A stretch of DNA of 64,000 nucleotides from Campylobacteraceae bacterium (GTDB lineage Bacteria; Campylobacterota; Campylobacteria; Campylobacterales; Arcobacteraceae), in contig JABXII010000008.1 of assembly GCA_013373175.1 (NCBI GenBank), forward strand, positions 78,009-142,008, read 5' to 3'. Positions 39,454-47,277 of the stretch are shown piece after piece. The stretch's first letter is position 1. Every line of letters starts with the position of its first letter. The notes beneath the pieces were generated by a model. That model saw nothing but the letters and a program-made list of their open reading frames with translations, had not been told where the DNA came from and searched no databases. The position numbers and the translations under genes are program-made.

Positions 39454-40707
39454 TTATTTATCTTCTTTGTATTTATTAATAAAAATAATTGCAATAATTT
39501 TTAAAATAACAGGTGCTAATCCATAAAGTAGGGCAAGGGTTAAAATAGAATTATCACTTGGGTTGTTTTCATTAAAATCTACTAAGCCTAAAATACCAAA
39601 AGATATTGCAACACTTAAAGCAAGGGATAGTTTTGTAATCATAGCCCAAAGTCCAAAAAGTAATCCAGAGCAGTTGTTTTTAATCTCTTCTGCTTTTTGG
39701 CTTATATCAGAGTGAATAGAAGTAGGGAAAGCCAAATCTGCACCTAAAGAAAAACCTGAGATTATGCAAATTATTAGAAAAGGAATAAAATCATTTTCTC
39801 CTAAGAATGGAACAAAAATAAAAGAAGCTGATGCTAAAACAATAGAATAAATCCAGACTCTTTTTTTACTTGTTTTTTTTGAAATAGCAGTCCACACAGG
39901 AAGAGCTAAAACCCCAGAAAGAAAATATACAATAAGAAGTAAACCACTTGATTTTGGTTCTTTTATTACAAACTCAACAAAAAGTAAAAATAAAGTTGCA
40001 GGAATAGCATTTGCAAGGTTATTAAAAAAATATCCTATTTGTAAAGATTTGATTTTTGGCAATTGTTTATAAATAATTTTTAAATATGAAAATTTAAAAT
40101 TTTCAATGTTTTCACTTGTTACTGTTTTTATTTTTAATAATGAAATAATTGTAAAACAAGTAAAAAGTATTATGAAAACGATAAATAATAAATCTAATAC
40201 TTCTTTTGTATTACTTGAAATAGAAAATAAAAAAGGAAGTAAAAGTGCAATAAGAACACCAACTATTGTTCCTATTTCTCTAACACTATTTAGTTTTGTT
40301 TTATAATAGTAATCATTTGTTATTTCAGCTGACCAAGTAAGATATGGAATATTTACCATACTCCATGCAACATATACTAAAAAGGAAAAAGTAAATAACC
40401 AAATACTTGCATACTCTTCATTTGGATTAATTAGTAAATAAAAACTTATTATTAATAAGATAGCACCAATAGCTATTAAAGGTTTTCTTGAATTGTATTT
40501 TTGTTTACTTCTATCACTTAAGTATCCTAAATAAGGGTCTAAAAATACATCAAAAAATCTTGCTAAAAAAAGAACTCCTCCTACTAAAGCCATATCTATA
40601 CCAATATCTTTTGCGTAAAATGTTGGCAAATAAATATATAAAGGTAATCCAAGTATTGCTAAAGGTACTGCAAGAAGACTATAATAGAGTAAGTTTGATT
40701 TAGCCAT
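39454..40707 (-). CDS. MFS transporter, GPH (glycoside-pentoside-hexuronide) type
   Basis: 417 residues, about twelve hydrophobic helices. Family motif in the first loop: LGYLSDRSKQKYNSRKPLIAIGA; also SWSAE-type TWSAEITNDYYYKTKLNSVREIG. GPH carriers usually symport sugars, but related members in DUF1365/CFA clusters probably move lipids or their precursors. Eight-base overlap with the NTF2-like gene upstream. Substrate uncertain. Confidence 0.87.
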   Translation of the reverse strand: MAKSNLLYYSLLAVPLAILGLPLYIYLPTFYAKDIGIDMALVGGVLFLARFFDVFLDPYLGYLSDRSKQKYNSRKPLIAIGAILLIISFYLLINPNEEYASIWLFTFSFLVYVAWSMVNIPYLTWSAEITNDYYYKTKLNSVREIGTIVGVLIALLLPFLFSISSNTKEVLDLLFIVFIILFTCFTIISLLKIKTVTSENIENFKFSYLKIIYKQLPKIKSLQIGYFFNNLANAIPATLFLLFVEFVIKEPKSSGLLLIVYFLSGVLALPVWTAISKKTSKKRVWIYSIVLASASFIFVPFLGENDFIPFLIICIISGFSLGADLAFPTSIHSDISQKAEEIKNNCSGLLFGLWAMITKLSLALSVAISFGILGLVDFNENNPSDNSILTLALLYGLAPVILKIIAIIFINKYKEDK

Positions 40708-41119
40708 TGATTTTTCTTTTTACAAATTTAATTAAAAATGATATCACAGGTAGTTTTTCATATAGATTTGAAGCAGCATCCCAAAAGTCTTCATGTAAAA
40801 TCACTTTTTCATCAGAATTAAAAATAACTCTACTAACTCCTTCAAAACTTTGTAGGTTTTCTTCTTTTTTGAATTTAAAAGAGAAAGTCCATTTTATATA
40901 AGCAATATTTCGACTTTCAACTATCTCATCTACTTTAAACTTAGGCTCATCAAGTTTTTTATACATATTCAAAAAAACTCTAAAAATATTTTGTAATCCT
41001 TTTACTTCATGAAAAGGGTCTTTAAATTTAGCATTTAAGTCAAAAAACTTTGCATACTCTTTTAAGGGAGTATCTTTGTCTATAGATTCAAAGAATGAGG
41101 CATAGTCTTGTGCTTTCAT
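40700..41119 (-). CDS. NTF2-like/SnoaL-like protein
   Basis: 139 residues, a small alpha+beta cone fold by pattern: YASFFESIDKDTPLKEYAKFFDLNAKFKDPFHEVKGLQNI in the N-terminal half, then alternating beta strands (YIKWTFSFKF, FEGVSRVIF, VILHEDFWDA). NTF2-like proteins next to SDR and lipid genes can be isomerases or binding proteins. Overlaps both neighbours (ATGA with the SDR). No active site can be assigned. Confidence 0.8.
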   Translation of the reverse strand: MKAQDYASFFESIDKDTPLKEYAKFFDLNAKFKDPFHEVKGLQNIFRVFLNMYKKLDEPKFKVDEIVESRNIAYIKWTFSFKFKKEENLQSFEGVSRVIFNSDEKVILHEDFWDAASNLYEKLPVISFLIKFVKRKING

Positions 41120-41880
41120 TTTATCAACCTTTTTGTAATAGCTAGAGAAAATTTATATGGAATCAAACTTAAAAATTGTAAAAATAATCTTAGTTTTGTA
41201 GGAAATCTTACTTCAAATCGGTTATCTTTTGTAATACCTTTGAAAATCTCTTCTGCTGCATATTTTGGTTCCATAAGTTGAGGCATATCAAAACTATTTT
41301 TACTAGTAAGTCTAGTTTTAACAAAACCATGATTTATAATTTGTAAATCGATATTCTCTTGTTGTAATTCAGGATGAATTGACTGTGCAAGATTTAATAA
41401 AGCTGTTTTAGGTGCAGAATAACCACCACCGTTTGGAAGTCCAAAGTATGTTGAAAGACTTAAATTCCAAATCCATTTACCACTTTTTTGTTTTATAAAA
41501 TATTTTGAGATATTTGTCATGATATTAATAACACCTAAATAGTTTGTACTATTCATTAAAGCAAACTTTTTATAATCCCATGATTTCATATCCATAACTT
41601 CATAAGCCCCTGCATTGTAAAACCAAATGTCTAAGCCATCAAAAACTTGCCAAGCTTCTTTTATTTTAGTTTCAATATTTTCAGTATCTTCCACATCAAA
41701 ATCTAGTAAATAAATGTTTTCTTTGTAAGAGTCTTTTAACTTTAAGAGTTCTTCACTACTTGAAGCACTTCTTGAACTAACTATTATTCTGAATTCATTT
41801 TCTAAAAAGATTTTTGTTAATTCTAGTCCTATACCACTGCTTCCTCCAACTAACCAGATTCTTTTATTTGAATTTTTCAT
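41116..41880 (-). CDS. Short-chain dehydrogenase/reductase (SDR)
   Basis: 254 residues of classical SDR: cofactor loop VGGSSGIGLELTK, WFYNAG (NAG motif), catalytic Ser in WNLSLSTYFG and YSAPKTAL (YxxxK). Oxidises or reduces a hydroxyl/keto group with NAD(P)H. First gene of the lipid-modification run; GAGG precedes the ATG and a minus-strand TATAAT stands at 41901-41906. A C-terminal amphipathic stretch (LRLFLQFLSLIPYKFSLAI) could bind membrane, consistent with a lipid substrate. Confidence 0.9.
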   Translation of the reverse strand: MKNSNKRIWLVGGSSGIGLELTKIFLENEFRIIVSSRSASSSEELLKLKDSYKENIYLLDFDVEDTENIETKIKEAWQVFDGLDIWFYNAGAYEVMDMKSWDYKKFALMNSTNYLGVINIMTNISKYFIKQKSGKWIWNLSLSTYFGLPNGGGYSAPKTALLNLAQSIHPELQQENIDLQIINHGFVKTRLTSKNSFDMPQLMEPKYAAEEIFKGITKDNRFEVRFPTKLRLFLQFLSLIPYKFSLAITKRLIK

Positions 41881-42001
41881 AATAGCCTCTTTTTTATTTT
41901 ATTATATATTTTATTGTGTACTTTTAATAGGTTTATTTTGTCATCATATATGAAAAATACATACAAATATTACTATTAAATAGGCTTTAACTTTTTTCAT
42001 G

Positions 42002-42007
42002 TATAAT
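42002..42007 (+). promoter_or_regulatory. -10 promoter box of the PAS-GGDEF-EAL gene
   Basis: TATAAT 32 bases before the TTG start of the downstream gene, within the 158-base divergent spacer 41881-42038. No clear -35. Confidence 0.5.
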
Positions 42008-42038
42008 AATTATTAATATTTTATTTGCAAGGATTATT

Positions 42039-44105
42039 TTGGCTTTTATTACTGATGATTATTATAGAGACTTATTTGAAAATGCACCTACTCCTATGTT
42101 TATAATTGATGATGGATTAATCGTAGAAGCAAATGATGCAATGGCAAAGGTCTTTAAAGTTAAATCAAAAGAAGAGATGTATAAATTACATCCCTCTCAA
42201 TTATCACCAAAATATCAAGCAGATGGCAAAACTTCTGAAGAAAAAGCAGACGAATTACTTGCAAAATGTTTAAAGCAAGGGTTTATTCAATTTGAATGGT
42301 TACATAAAGACTTAGAAAATAAAGAGTTTTTAGTTGAAGTTACTGTAAAATCAGTGATTATAAATCAAAAGCAAATGTTTTATGCAACTTTTAGAGATAT
42401 TACTAAAGAAAAAGATTATGAAAAAAATTTACTAAAGAAAAATGAAAAGTTAGAAAATAAGAATAAATATTTTGCTGAAATAAATAAGATACTAAAAACA
42501 GATCATCAATGGGAACAACTTATTGATAAGATTTTTTTACTTGAAGAGTTTAGAAAAGCTTTAGATGAAAGTTCTATTGTTTCCAAAACTGATCGAAAAG
42601 GTATTATTACATATGTAAATGATAACTTTTGCAAAATTTCTGGATATGAAAGAGAAGAGTTATTAGGTCAAAGTCATAATATAATTAGACACCCTAATAC
42701 AAAAAAAGAGTTTTTTAAAAACCTTTGGGAAAAAATTACAAATAAAGAAGTATTCAAAGGTATAATCGAAAATAGAAAGAAAAATGGTGACTCTTATTTT
42801 GTTGACACAACAATTGTCCCTATTTTAAATAAAAATGATGAAATAGTAGAGTTTATTGGTATAAGAAATGACTTAACTGCAGTTTTTGAAAAAGATAAAT
42901 TAATCTATGAGCAGTTTACAGATGATTTAACTTCTTTGCCAAATAGACAAAGATTATTAGATGATATTAAGAAACTTGTAAATCCTAAATTAGCTTTAAT
43001 TAATATAGATAGATTCAAGGATATTAATGACGCTTATGGTTTTGAAATAGGGGATAAAATACTTAAAACCCTTTCAATAAGATTAATTCAATATAAATCA
43101 ACAAACTTAAAAGTTTATAGGCTCTCTGGAGATGTCTTTGGATTATTAGCTTATGGGAATATTTCAGAAAAAGAGTTATTAAAAACCACAGATAGTATTA
43201 TTCATAACCCTTTATTCCAAAAATATATAGTAGGTGACTATGAATTTGATATCTCTTATACTGCTGGTATAGCTGGACATGAAGATAAGCTTTTAACTCA
43301 AGCTGAAGTTGCTTTACAATGGGCAAAACAAACACATAAAGATATTGTATTATTTGATGAAAATATGCCTGCCTATAAAGAGTTAAGAGAAAATATAGAG
43401 TTAACAAAACAGATAAAAAATGCAATTGAAAATGATAATATTTTAATCTATGGTCAAAAGATTGTTTGCAATACATCAAGTGATTATAAATATGAAACTT
43501 TAATGAGATTAAAACTAGAAGATGGGACTATTGTTTCACCTTTTAAGTTTTTAAATCATGCAAAAAAAGCAAGATTATATCCTTTGATGACAAGAATTGT
43601 CATAGATAAAGCTTGTAATTATTTTAAAGACAAAGATGAAGAGTTTTCTATTAATCTAATGATTGAAGATATTAAAGATAGAAAAACTATTGATTATCTT
43701 GTTTCTAAATTAAAAGAGACAAATACTGCCCATAAACTTACTCTGGAAATAGTTGAATCAGAAGAGATAGAAAAATTTGAGGAAGTTGGAGAGTTTATTA
43801 AAGAAATGCATAAACTTGGTTGTAAAGTTGCAATTGATGATTTTGGTACTGGATACTCTAACTTTGAATACATTATTCAATTAAAAGTAGATATTTTAAA
43901 AATTGATGGTTCCTTAATTAAAAATATTCATATCAATGATAACTTAAGACTCACTGTTTCTACAATTGTAAATTTTGCAAAAGTTTTAAATATTCAAACA
44001 GTAGCAGAATTCATTCATAATAAAGAGGTTGATGATATAGTTAAATCTTTAAAAATTGATTATTCCCAAGGATTTTATCATCATGAACCAGAGTTATTAA
44101 ACTAA
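42039..44105 (+). CDS. PAS-PAS-GGDEF-EAL c-di-GMP phosphodiesterase
   Basis: 688 residues: PAS1 (~5-125, LFENAPTPMFIIDDG), PAS2 (~170-285, Aer-like, EELLGQSHNIIRHPN), GGDEF-like (~295-440), EAL (~450-688). The GGDEF motif reads SGDVF, so cyclase activity is probably lost; the domain may be regulatory. EAL residues kept are YETLMRL, LEIVESEE, IDDFGTGYS, LKIDGS and SQGFYHH; the AEGVE motif is changed to AEFIH. Start is TTG, seven bases after AAGGA; no ATG occurs before the PAS core. Monocistronic, divergent from the SDR gene. No TM helices, so cytosolic. Confidence 0.9.
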   Translation: MAFITDDYYRDLFENAPTPMFIIDDGLIVEANDAMAKVFKVKSKEEMYKLHPSQLSPKYQADGKTSEEKADELLAKCLKQGFIQFEWLHKDLENKEFLVEVTVKSVIINQKQMFYATFRDITKEKDYEKNLLKKNEKLENKNKYFAEINKILKTDHQWEQLIDKIFLLEEFRKALDESSIVSKTDRKGIITYVNDNFCKISGYEREELLGQSHNIIRHPNTKKEFFKNLWEKITNKEVFKGIIENRKKNGDSYFVDTTIVPILNKNDEIVEFIGIRNDLTAVFEKDKLIYEQFTDDLTSLPNRQRLLDDIKKLVNPKLALINIDRFKDINDAYGFEIGDKILKTLSIRLIQYKSTNLKVYRLSGDVFGLLAYGNISEKELLKTTDSIIHNPLFQKYIVGDYEFDISYTAGIAGHEDKLLTQAEVALQWAKQTHKDIVLFDENMPAYKELRENIELTKQIKNAIENDNILIYGQKIVCNTSSDYKYETLMRLKLEDGTIVSPFKFLNHAKKARLYPLMTRIVIDKACNYFKDKDEEFSINLMIEDIKDRKTIDYLVSKLKETNTAHKLTLEIVESEEIEKFEEVGEFIKEMHKLGCKVAIDDFGTGYSNFEYIIQLKVDILKIDGSLIKNIHINDNLRLTVSTIVNFAKVLNIQTVAEFIHNKEVDDIVKSLKIDYSQGFYHHEPELLN

Positions 44106-44140
44106 GTATATTTCTAAATGTATTTATAGTTTATTTTAGA

Positions 44141-44146
44141 TATAAT
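44141..44146 (+). promoter_or_regulatory. -10 promoter box of ybiT
   Basis: TATAAT followed by CGCCC, 32 bases before the ybiT ATG, in the 73-base gap after the EAL gene. T-rich upstream sequence, no clear -35. Confidence 0.6.
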
Positions 44147-44178
44147 CGCCCAAAATCAAGAACAAAAAGGTTAATTTT

Positions 44179-45771
44179 ATGGTTCAAGTAGTAAATCTTA
44201 AAAAAGCATTTGGTCCAAGAGTGTTATTTCAAGATATCAATTTAAAACTAGATCAAGGGAAAAGATACGGTCTTATTGGTGCAAATGGTGCTGGTAAATC
44301 TACTTTTCTTAAGATTCTTTCTGGTGAAGATGAAGCAACAGAAGGTGAAGTACAAGTTCAAAATGGTAAAAAAGTTGGAACATTAAGCCAAAACCAATTT
44401 GCATACGAAGAGTATTCTTTATTTGATACAGTTTTATTAGGAAACAAAAGATTATATGACGCAATAAAAGAAAAAGAAGAATTATATATGAGTCCTGAGT
44501 TTACTGATGAAGTAAATAACAGACTTGCAGAGTTAGAAATTGTTTGCGTTGAAGAAGACCCAACTTATGAGTATGATGTAAAAATTACAAAGATTTTAGA
44601 AGATTTAGGTTTCCCTTCATCTCAACATACTGATTTAATGTCATCATTAACAGGTGGAGATAAATTCAAGATTCTTTTAGCACAGGTTTTATATCCAAAA
44701 CCTGATGTATTATTCTTAGATGAGCCTACGAATAACTTAGATATTGAAACAATTGGATGGTTAGAAAACCAACTTCAACACCATGATGGTACAATGGTTG
44801 TTATCTCTCACGATAGACACTTCTTAAATGCAGTATGTACACATATCTTAGATGTTGACTACAAACAAATTAGAGAGTTTACTGGTACTTATGATGATTG
44901 GTATATTGCCTCAACTGTATTAGCAAAACAAGCTCAAGCAGATATGAGTAAAAAACAAAAAGAGAAAGAAGAACTTGAAAAATTCATTGCTAGATTCTCT
45001 GCAAATGCCTCAAAAGCAAAACAAGCTACTTCTAGACAAAAACAATTAGACAAGTTAGATATGGGGAAAATTGAAATTTCAAGTAGAAGAGACCCTTCAA
45101 TTATCTTTAGACAAAAAAGAGAAGTTGGTAAAGAGTTACTAACTGTTAAAAACATCTCTAAATCATATGATGAGCAAGTATTAAATGATATCTCTTTCTC
45201 AGTTGAAAAAGGTGATAAAATAGCACTAATTGGTCCAAATGGTATTGGTAAAACAACATTATGTGAAATCCTAGTAGGAAATGTTAAACCTGATTCTGGA
45301 GAAGTTCATTGGGGTGCTACTATTCAAAATGGTTATTTCCCTCAAAATGCAACTGATATCATTAAAGGTGATATGACTTTATATGATTGGTTAAGAAGCT
45401 TTGATAGAGATGCAGATATCAATGAAATTAGAAACTGCCTAGGAAGAATGTTATTCAACGGTCAAGAGCAAGAGAAAAAAGTAGAGTCTTGTTCAGGGGG
45501 AGAAAAACATAGAATGTGGTTATCTAAAATTATGTTAGAACAACCAAACTTTATGGTACTTGATGAGCCTACAAACCACTTAGACTTAGAAGCAATTATT
45601 GCACTTGGAGAAGGATTGTTAGAATATCCTGGCTCTGTAATTTGTGTTTCTCACGATAGGGAATTATTAGACGCTTATGCAAATAGAATTATTGCAATTC
45701 AAGAAGATGGTTCTATTCTTGATTTCAAAGGAACTTACGAAGAGTATATTGAGTCAAAAGAAGCTAAATAA
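44179..45771 (+). CDS. ybiT: ABC-F ribosome-associated ATPase, YbiT type
   Basis: 530 residues, exactly the YbiT length. Two ABC domains: Walker A GANGAGKST and GPNGIGKTT, signatures SLTGGDKFK and SCSGGEKHR, Walker B VLFLDEPTNNLD and MVLDEPTNHLD. The P-site interaction linker FIARFSANASKAKQATSRQKQLDKLD lies between. No membrane segments. ABC-F proteins enter the ribosomal E site and relieve stalled peptidyl-transferase states. The presence alone does not imply antibiotic resistance. Own promoter and terminator. Confidence 0.94.
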   Translation: MVQVVNLKKAFGPRVLFQDINLKLDQGKRYGLIGANGAGKSTFLKILSGEDEATEGEVQVQNGKKVGTLSQNQFAYEEYSLFDTVLLGNKRLYDAIKEKEELYMSPEFTDEVNNRLAELEIVCVEEDPTYEYDVKITKILEDLGFPSSQHTDLMSSLTGGDKFKILLAQVLYPKPDVLFLDEPTNNLDIETIGWLENQLQHHDGTMVVISHDRHFLNAVCTHILDVDYKQIREFTGTYDDWYIASTVLAKQAQADMSKKQKEKEELEKFIARFSANASKAKQATSRQKQLDKLDMGKIEISSRRDPSIIFRQKREVGKELLTVKNISKSYDEQVLNDISFSVEKGDKIALIGPNGIGKTTLCEILVGNVKPDSGEVHWGATIQNGYFPQNATDIIKGDMTLYDWLRSFDRDADINEIRNCLGRMLFNGQEQEKKVESCSGGEKHRMWLSKIMLEQPNFMVLDEPTNHLDLEAIIALGEGLLEYPGSVICVSHDRELLDAYANRIIAIQEDGSILDFKGTYEEYIESKEAK

Positions 45772-45780
45772 GCTTCTTTT
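45756..45780 (+). terminator. Terminator of ybiT
   Basis: AAAAGAAGCT / AGCTTCTTTT, ten-bp stem with a five-base loop that includes part of the TAA stop, then TCT-rich tail; located before the convergent thioesterase gene. Confidence 0.8.
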
Positions 45781-45793
45781 CTCAATTTACATA

Positions 45794-46264
45794 TTAATTT
45801 TTTGAGTGTTTTGAAGACATTCTAAACTCTCTTCTTTTTAGAGCATCGTTATATCTTCTTTTTTCATCTTCTGTTTCAGGTTCTAATTTTGGTACAGTAA
45901 CAGGTGTACCTTCTTCATCAACTGCAACCATAGTAAAATAACAAACATTTGTGTTTTTTAGAGTATGGTCTTTTATATCTTCTGAAATTACTTTAATTCC
46001 AATTTCCATTGAAGTTCTACCTGAGTAGTTAACTGAAGCATGAAATGTTACTAATGAACCTATTTTGATAGGGTCCTTAAATAAAACCATATCAACTGAA
46101 AGTGTTACAACATATGTTCCACAGTATCTTGCAGCACAAGCATAAGCTACATGATCAAGCATTTTCAGAATCTCTCCACCATGAACTGTATTTCCAGTGA
46201 AATTTGCTTTATCTGGTGTCATTAGCATTGTCATTGTTAATGATTTGTCTTTTCTTGTACTCAT
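45794..46264 (-). CDS. Acyl-CoA thioesterase (hotdog fold, YciA/BFIT-like)
   Basis: 156 residues, one hotdog domain: ANFTGNTVHGGEILKMLDHVAYACAARY (central helix with the catalytic Asp), TLSVDMVLFKDPIKIGSLVTFHASVNYSGRTSMEIG, and a charged C-terminal tail. Hydrolyses acyl-CoA; broad-range housekeeping or lipid turnover role in the cytosol. Monocistronic, convergent with ybiT and divergent from the PhnD-like gene. Confidence 0.9.
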   Translation of the reverse strand: MSTRKDKSLTMTMLMTPDKANFTGNTVHGGEILKMLDHVAYACAARYCGTYVVTLSVDMVLFKDPIKIGSLVTFHASVNYSGRTSMEIGIKVISEDIKDHTLKNTNVCYFTMVAVDEEGTPVTVPKLEPETEDEKRRYNDALKRREFRMSSKHSKN

Positions 46265-46416
46265 CTTATAGCCTTATATAATTTACTAGTCTTATTATAT
46301 GTAATAAAATAAAAATAAAAGACTGATTTATAAAAAAAACTTATTAGATATAAAAAACTATATAAAAAAGTAACATTTTAATTTCTGATAAAAATTTTAA
46401 AAAAGCATATTCTTTT

Positions 46417-46448
46417 AATACTATTTGAATACTATTAAGTGTTATAAT
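46417..46448 (+). promoter_or_regulatory. Promoter with AATACTATT direct repeats upstream of the PhnD-like operon
   Basis: AATACTATT occurs at 46417-46425 and 46428-46436, 11 bp apart, followed directly by an extended -10 TGtTATAAT (hexamer 46443-46448). The repeat overlaps the -35 region, as expected for a response-regulator-controlled promoter. Confidence 0.55.
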
Positions 46449-46475
46449 AATTTTAATATATTAAAAGGATATCAT

Positions 46476-47261
46476 ATGAAACGAGTTTTTTATCTATTTT
46501 TAATTTTTGGTATAAGTGCATTTGCGGTAGAACTTACTTTAGGTGTTGTTCCTCAACAAAGTCCTTTAAAACTATCAAATAAATGGAAAAAAATAACTCA
46601 ATATTTGCACGATGAAACAGGAATTAAAGTTATATTTAAAACCCAAAGGTCAATTCCTAGTTTTGAGAAAGTTTTATACTCTGGTGGGTATGATATTGCT
46701 TATATGAATCCTTATCATTTTATAGTTGCTAATAAACAGCAAAATTATGAAGCATTTACAAGGGCAAATAAACAAATAGAAGGTATTTTACTTAGCAAAG
46801 ATAAAAATTTCAAAGTAGATAAAAATTATTTAAAAGATAAAACATTTTTATTTCCTGCACCAAATGCTTTTGCCGCAACTTTACTTACAAAATATGAGTT
46901 AAGAAAACTTTACAATTTTAATGTGGATAAAGATGCAAAAGTTTTATATGTAAATTCCCATGATTCTGTTTATAAAGGAGTTGCAAGAGAAGTTGGAGAC
47001 ATAGGTGGTGGAATAGTTAGAACATACAATAATTTTATAGATAAAAATGATAAAGAAAAAATATCTATTGTTTATAAAACAAATGCTTATCCAAGTCATC
47101 CAATTGCTGCTCATCCAAGAGTAAATAATGAGATAGTAAAAAAGTTACAAGATGCATTTTTAAATATGCCTAATGATTTAAAAAAAATCTTAAGTATAAA
47201 AAAGTTTATTAAAACTGATTCAAAAGAGTATGAAGTAATTAAAGAAGTTAAGTCAAATTAG
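46476..47261 (+). CDS. PhnD-like periplasmic phosphate/phosphonate-type binding protein
   Basis: 261 residues with a signal peptide (FYLFLIFGISAFA). Mature protein begins VELTLGVVPQQSP; motifs of the PhnD superfamily are YDIAYMNPYHFIV, KTFLFPAPNAFAATLLTKYEL and VNSHDSVYKGVAREVGDIGGGIV. ATG 46476 follows AAAAGGA. No ABC permease or ATPase is nearby; instead it precedes a kinase and receiver gene, so it likely acts as a ligand sensor, as AioX does for AioS. AioX uses a cysteine to bind arsenite; this protein has none, so the ligand must differ. Confidence 0.88.
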   Translation: MKRVFYLFLIFGISAFAVELTLGVVPQQSPLKLSNKWKKITQYLHDETGIKVIFKTQRSIPSFEKVLYSGGYDIAYMNPYHFIVANKQQNYEAFTRANKQIEGILLSKDKNFKVDKNYLKDKTFLFPAPNAFAATLLTKYELRKLYNFNVDKDAKVLYVNSHDSVYKGVAREVGDIGGGIVRTYNNFIDKNDKEKISIVYKTNAYPSHPIAAHPRVNNEIVKKLQDAFLNMPNDLKKILSIKKFIKTDSKEYEVIKEVKSN

Positions 47262-47277
47262 TTGACAAAGGAAAGTC

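Noticed and set aside
44179..45771. Antibiotic-resistance ABC-F
   Set aside because: Length and motifs match housekeeping YbiT, not the ARE-type proteins.
46425..46475. Upstream start for the PhnD-like protein
   Set aside because: Would place 17 residues over the -10 and repeats before the signal peptide; ATG 46476 has AAAAGGA.
46476..47261. Arsenite sensor AioX
   Set aside because: Gene order is similar to AioXSR, but the protein has no cysteine for arsenite binding.
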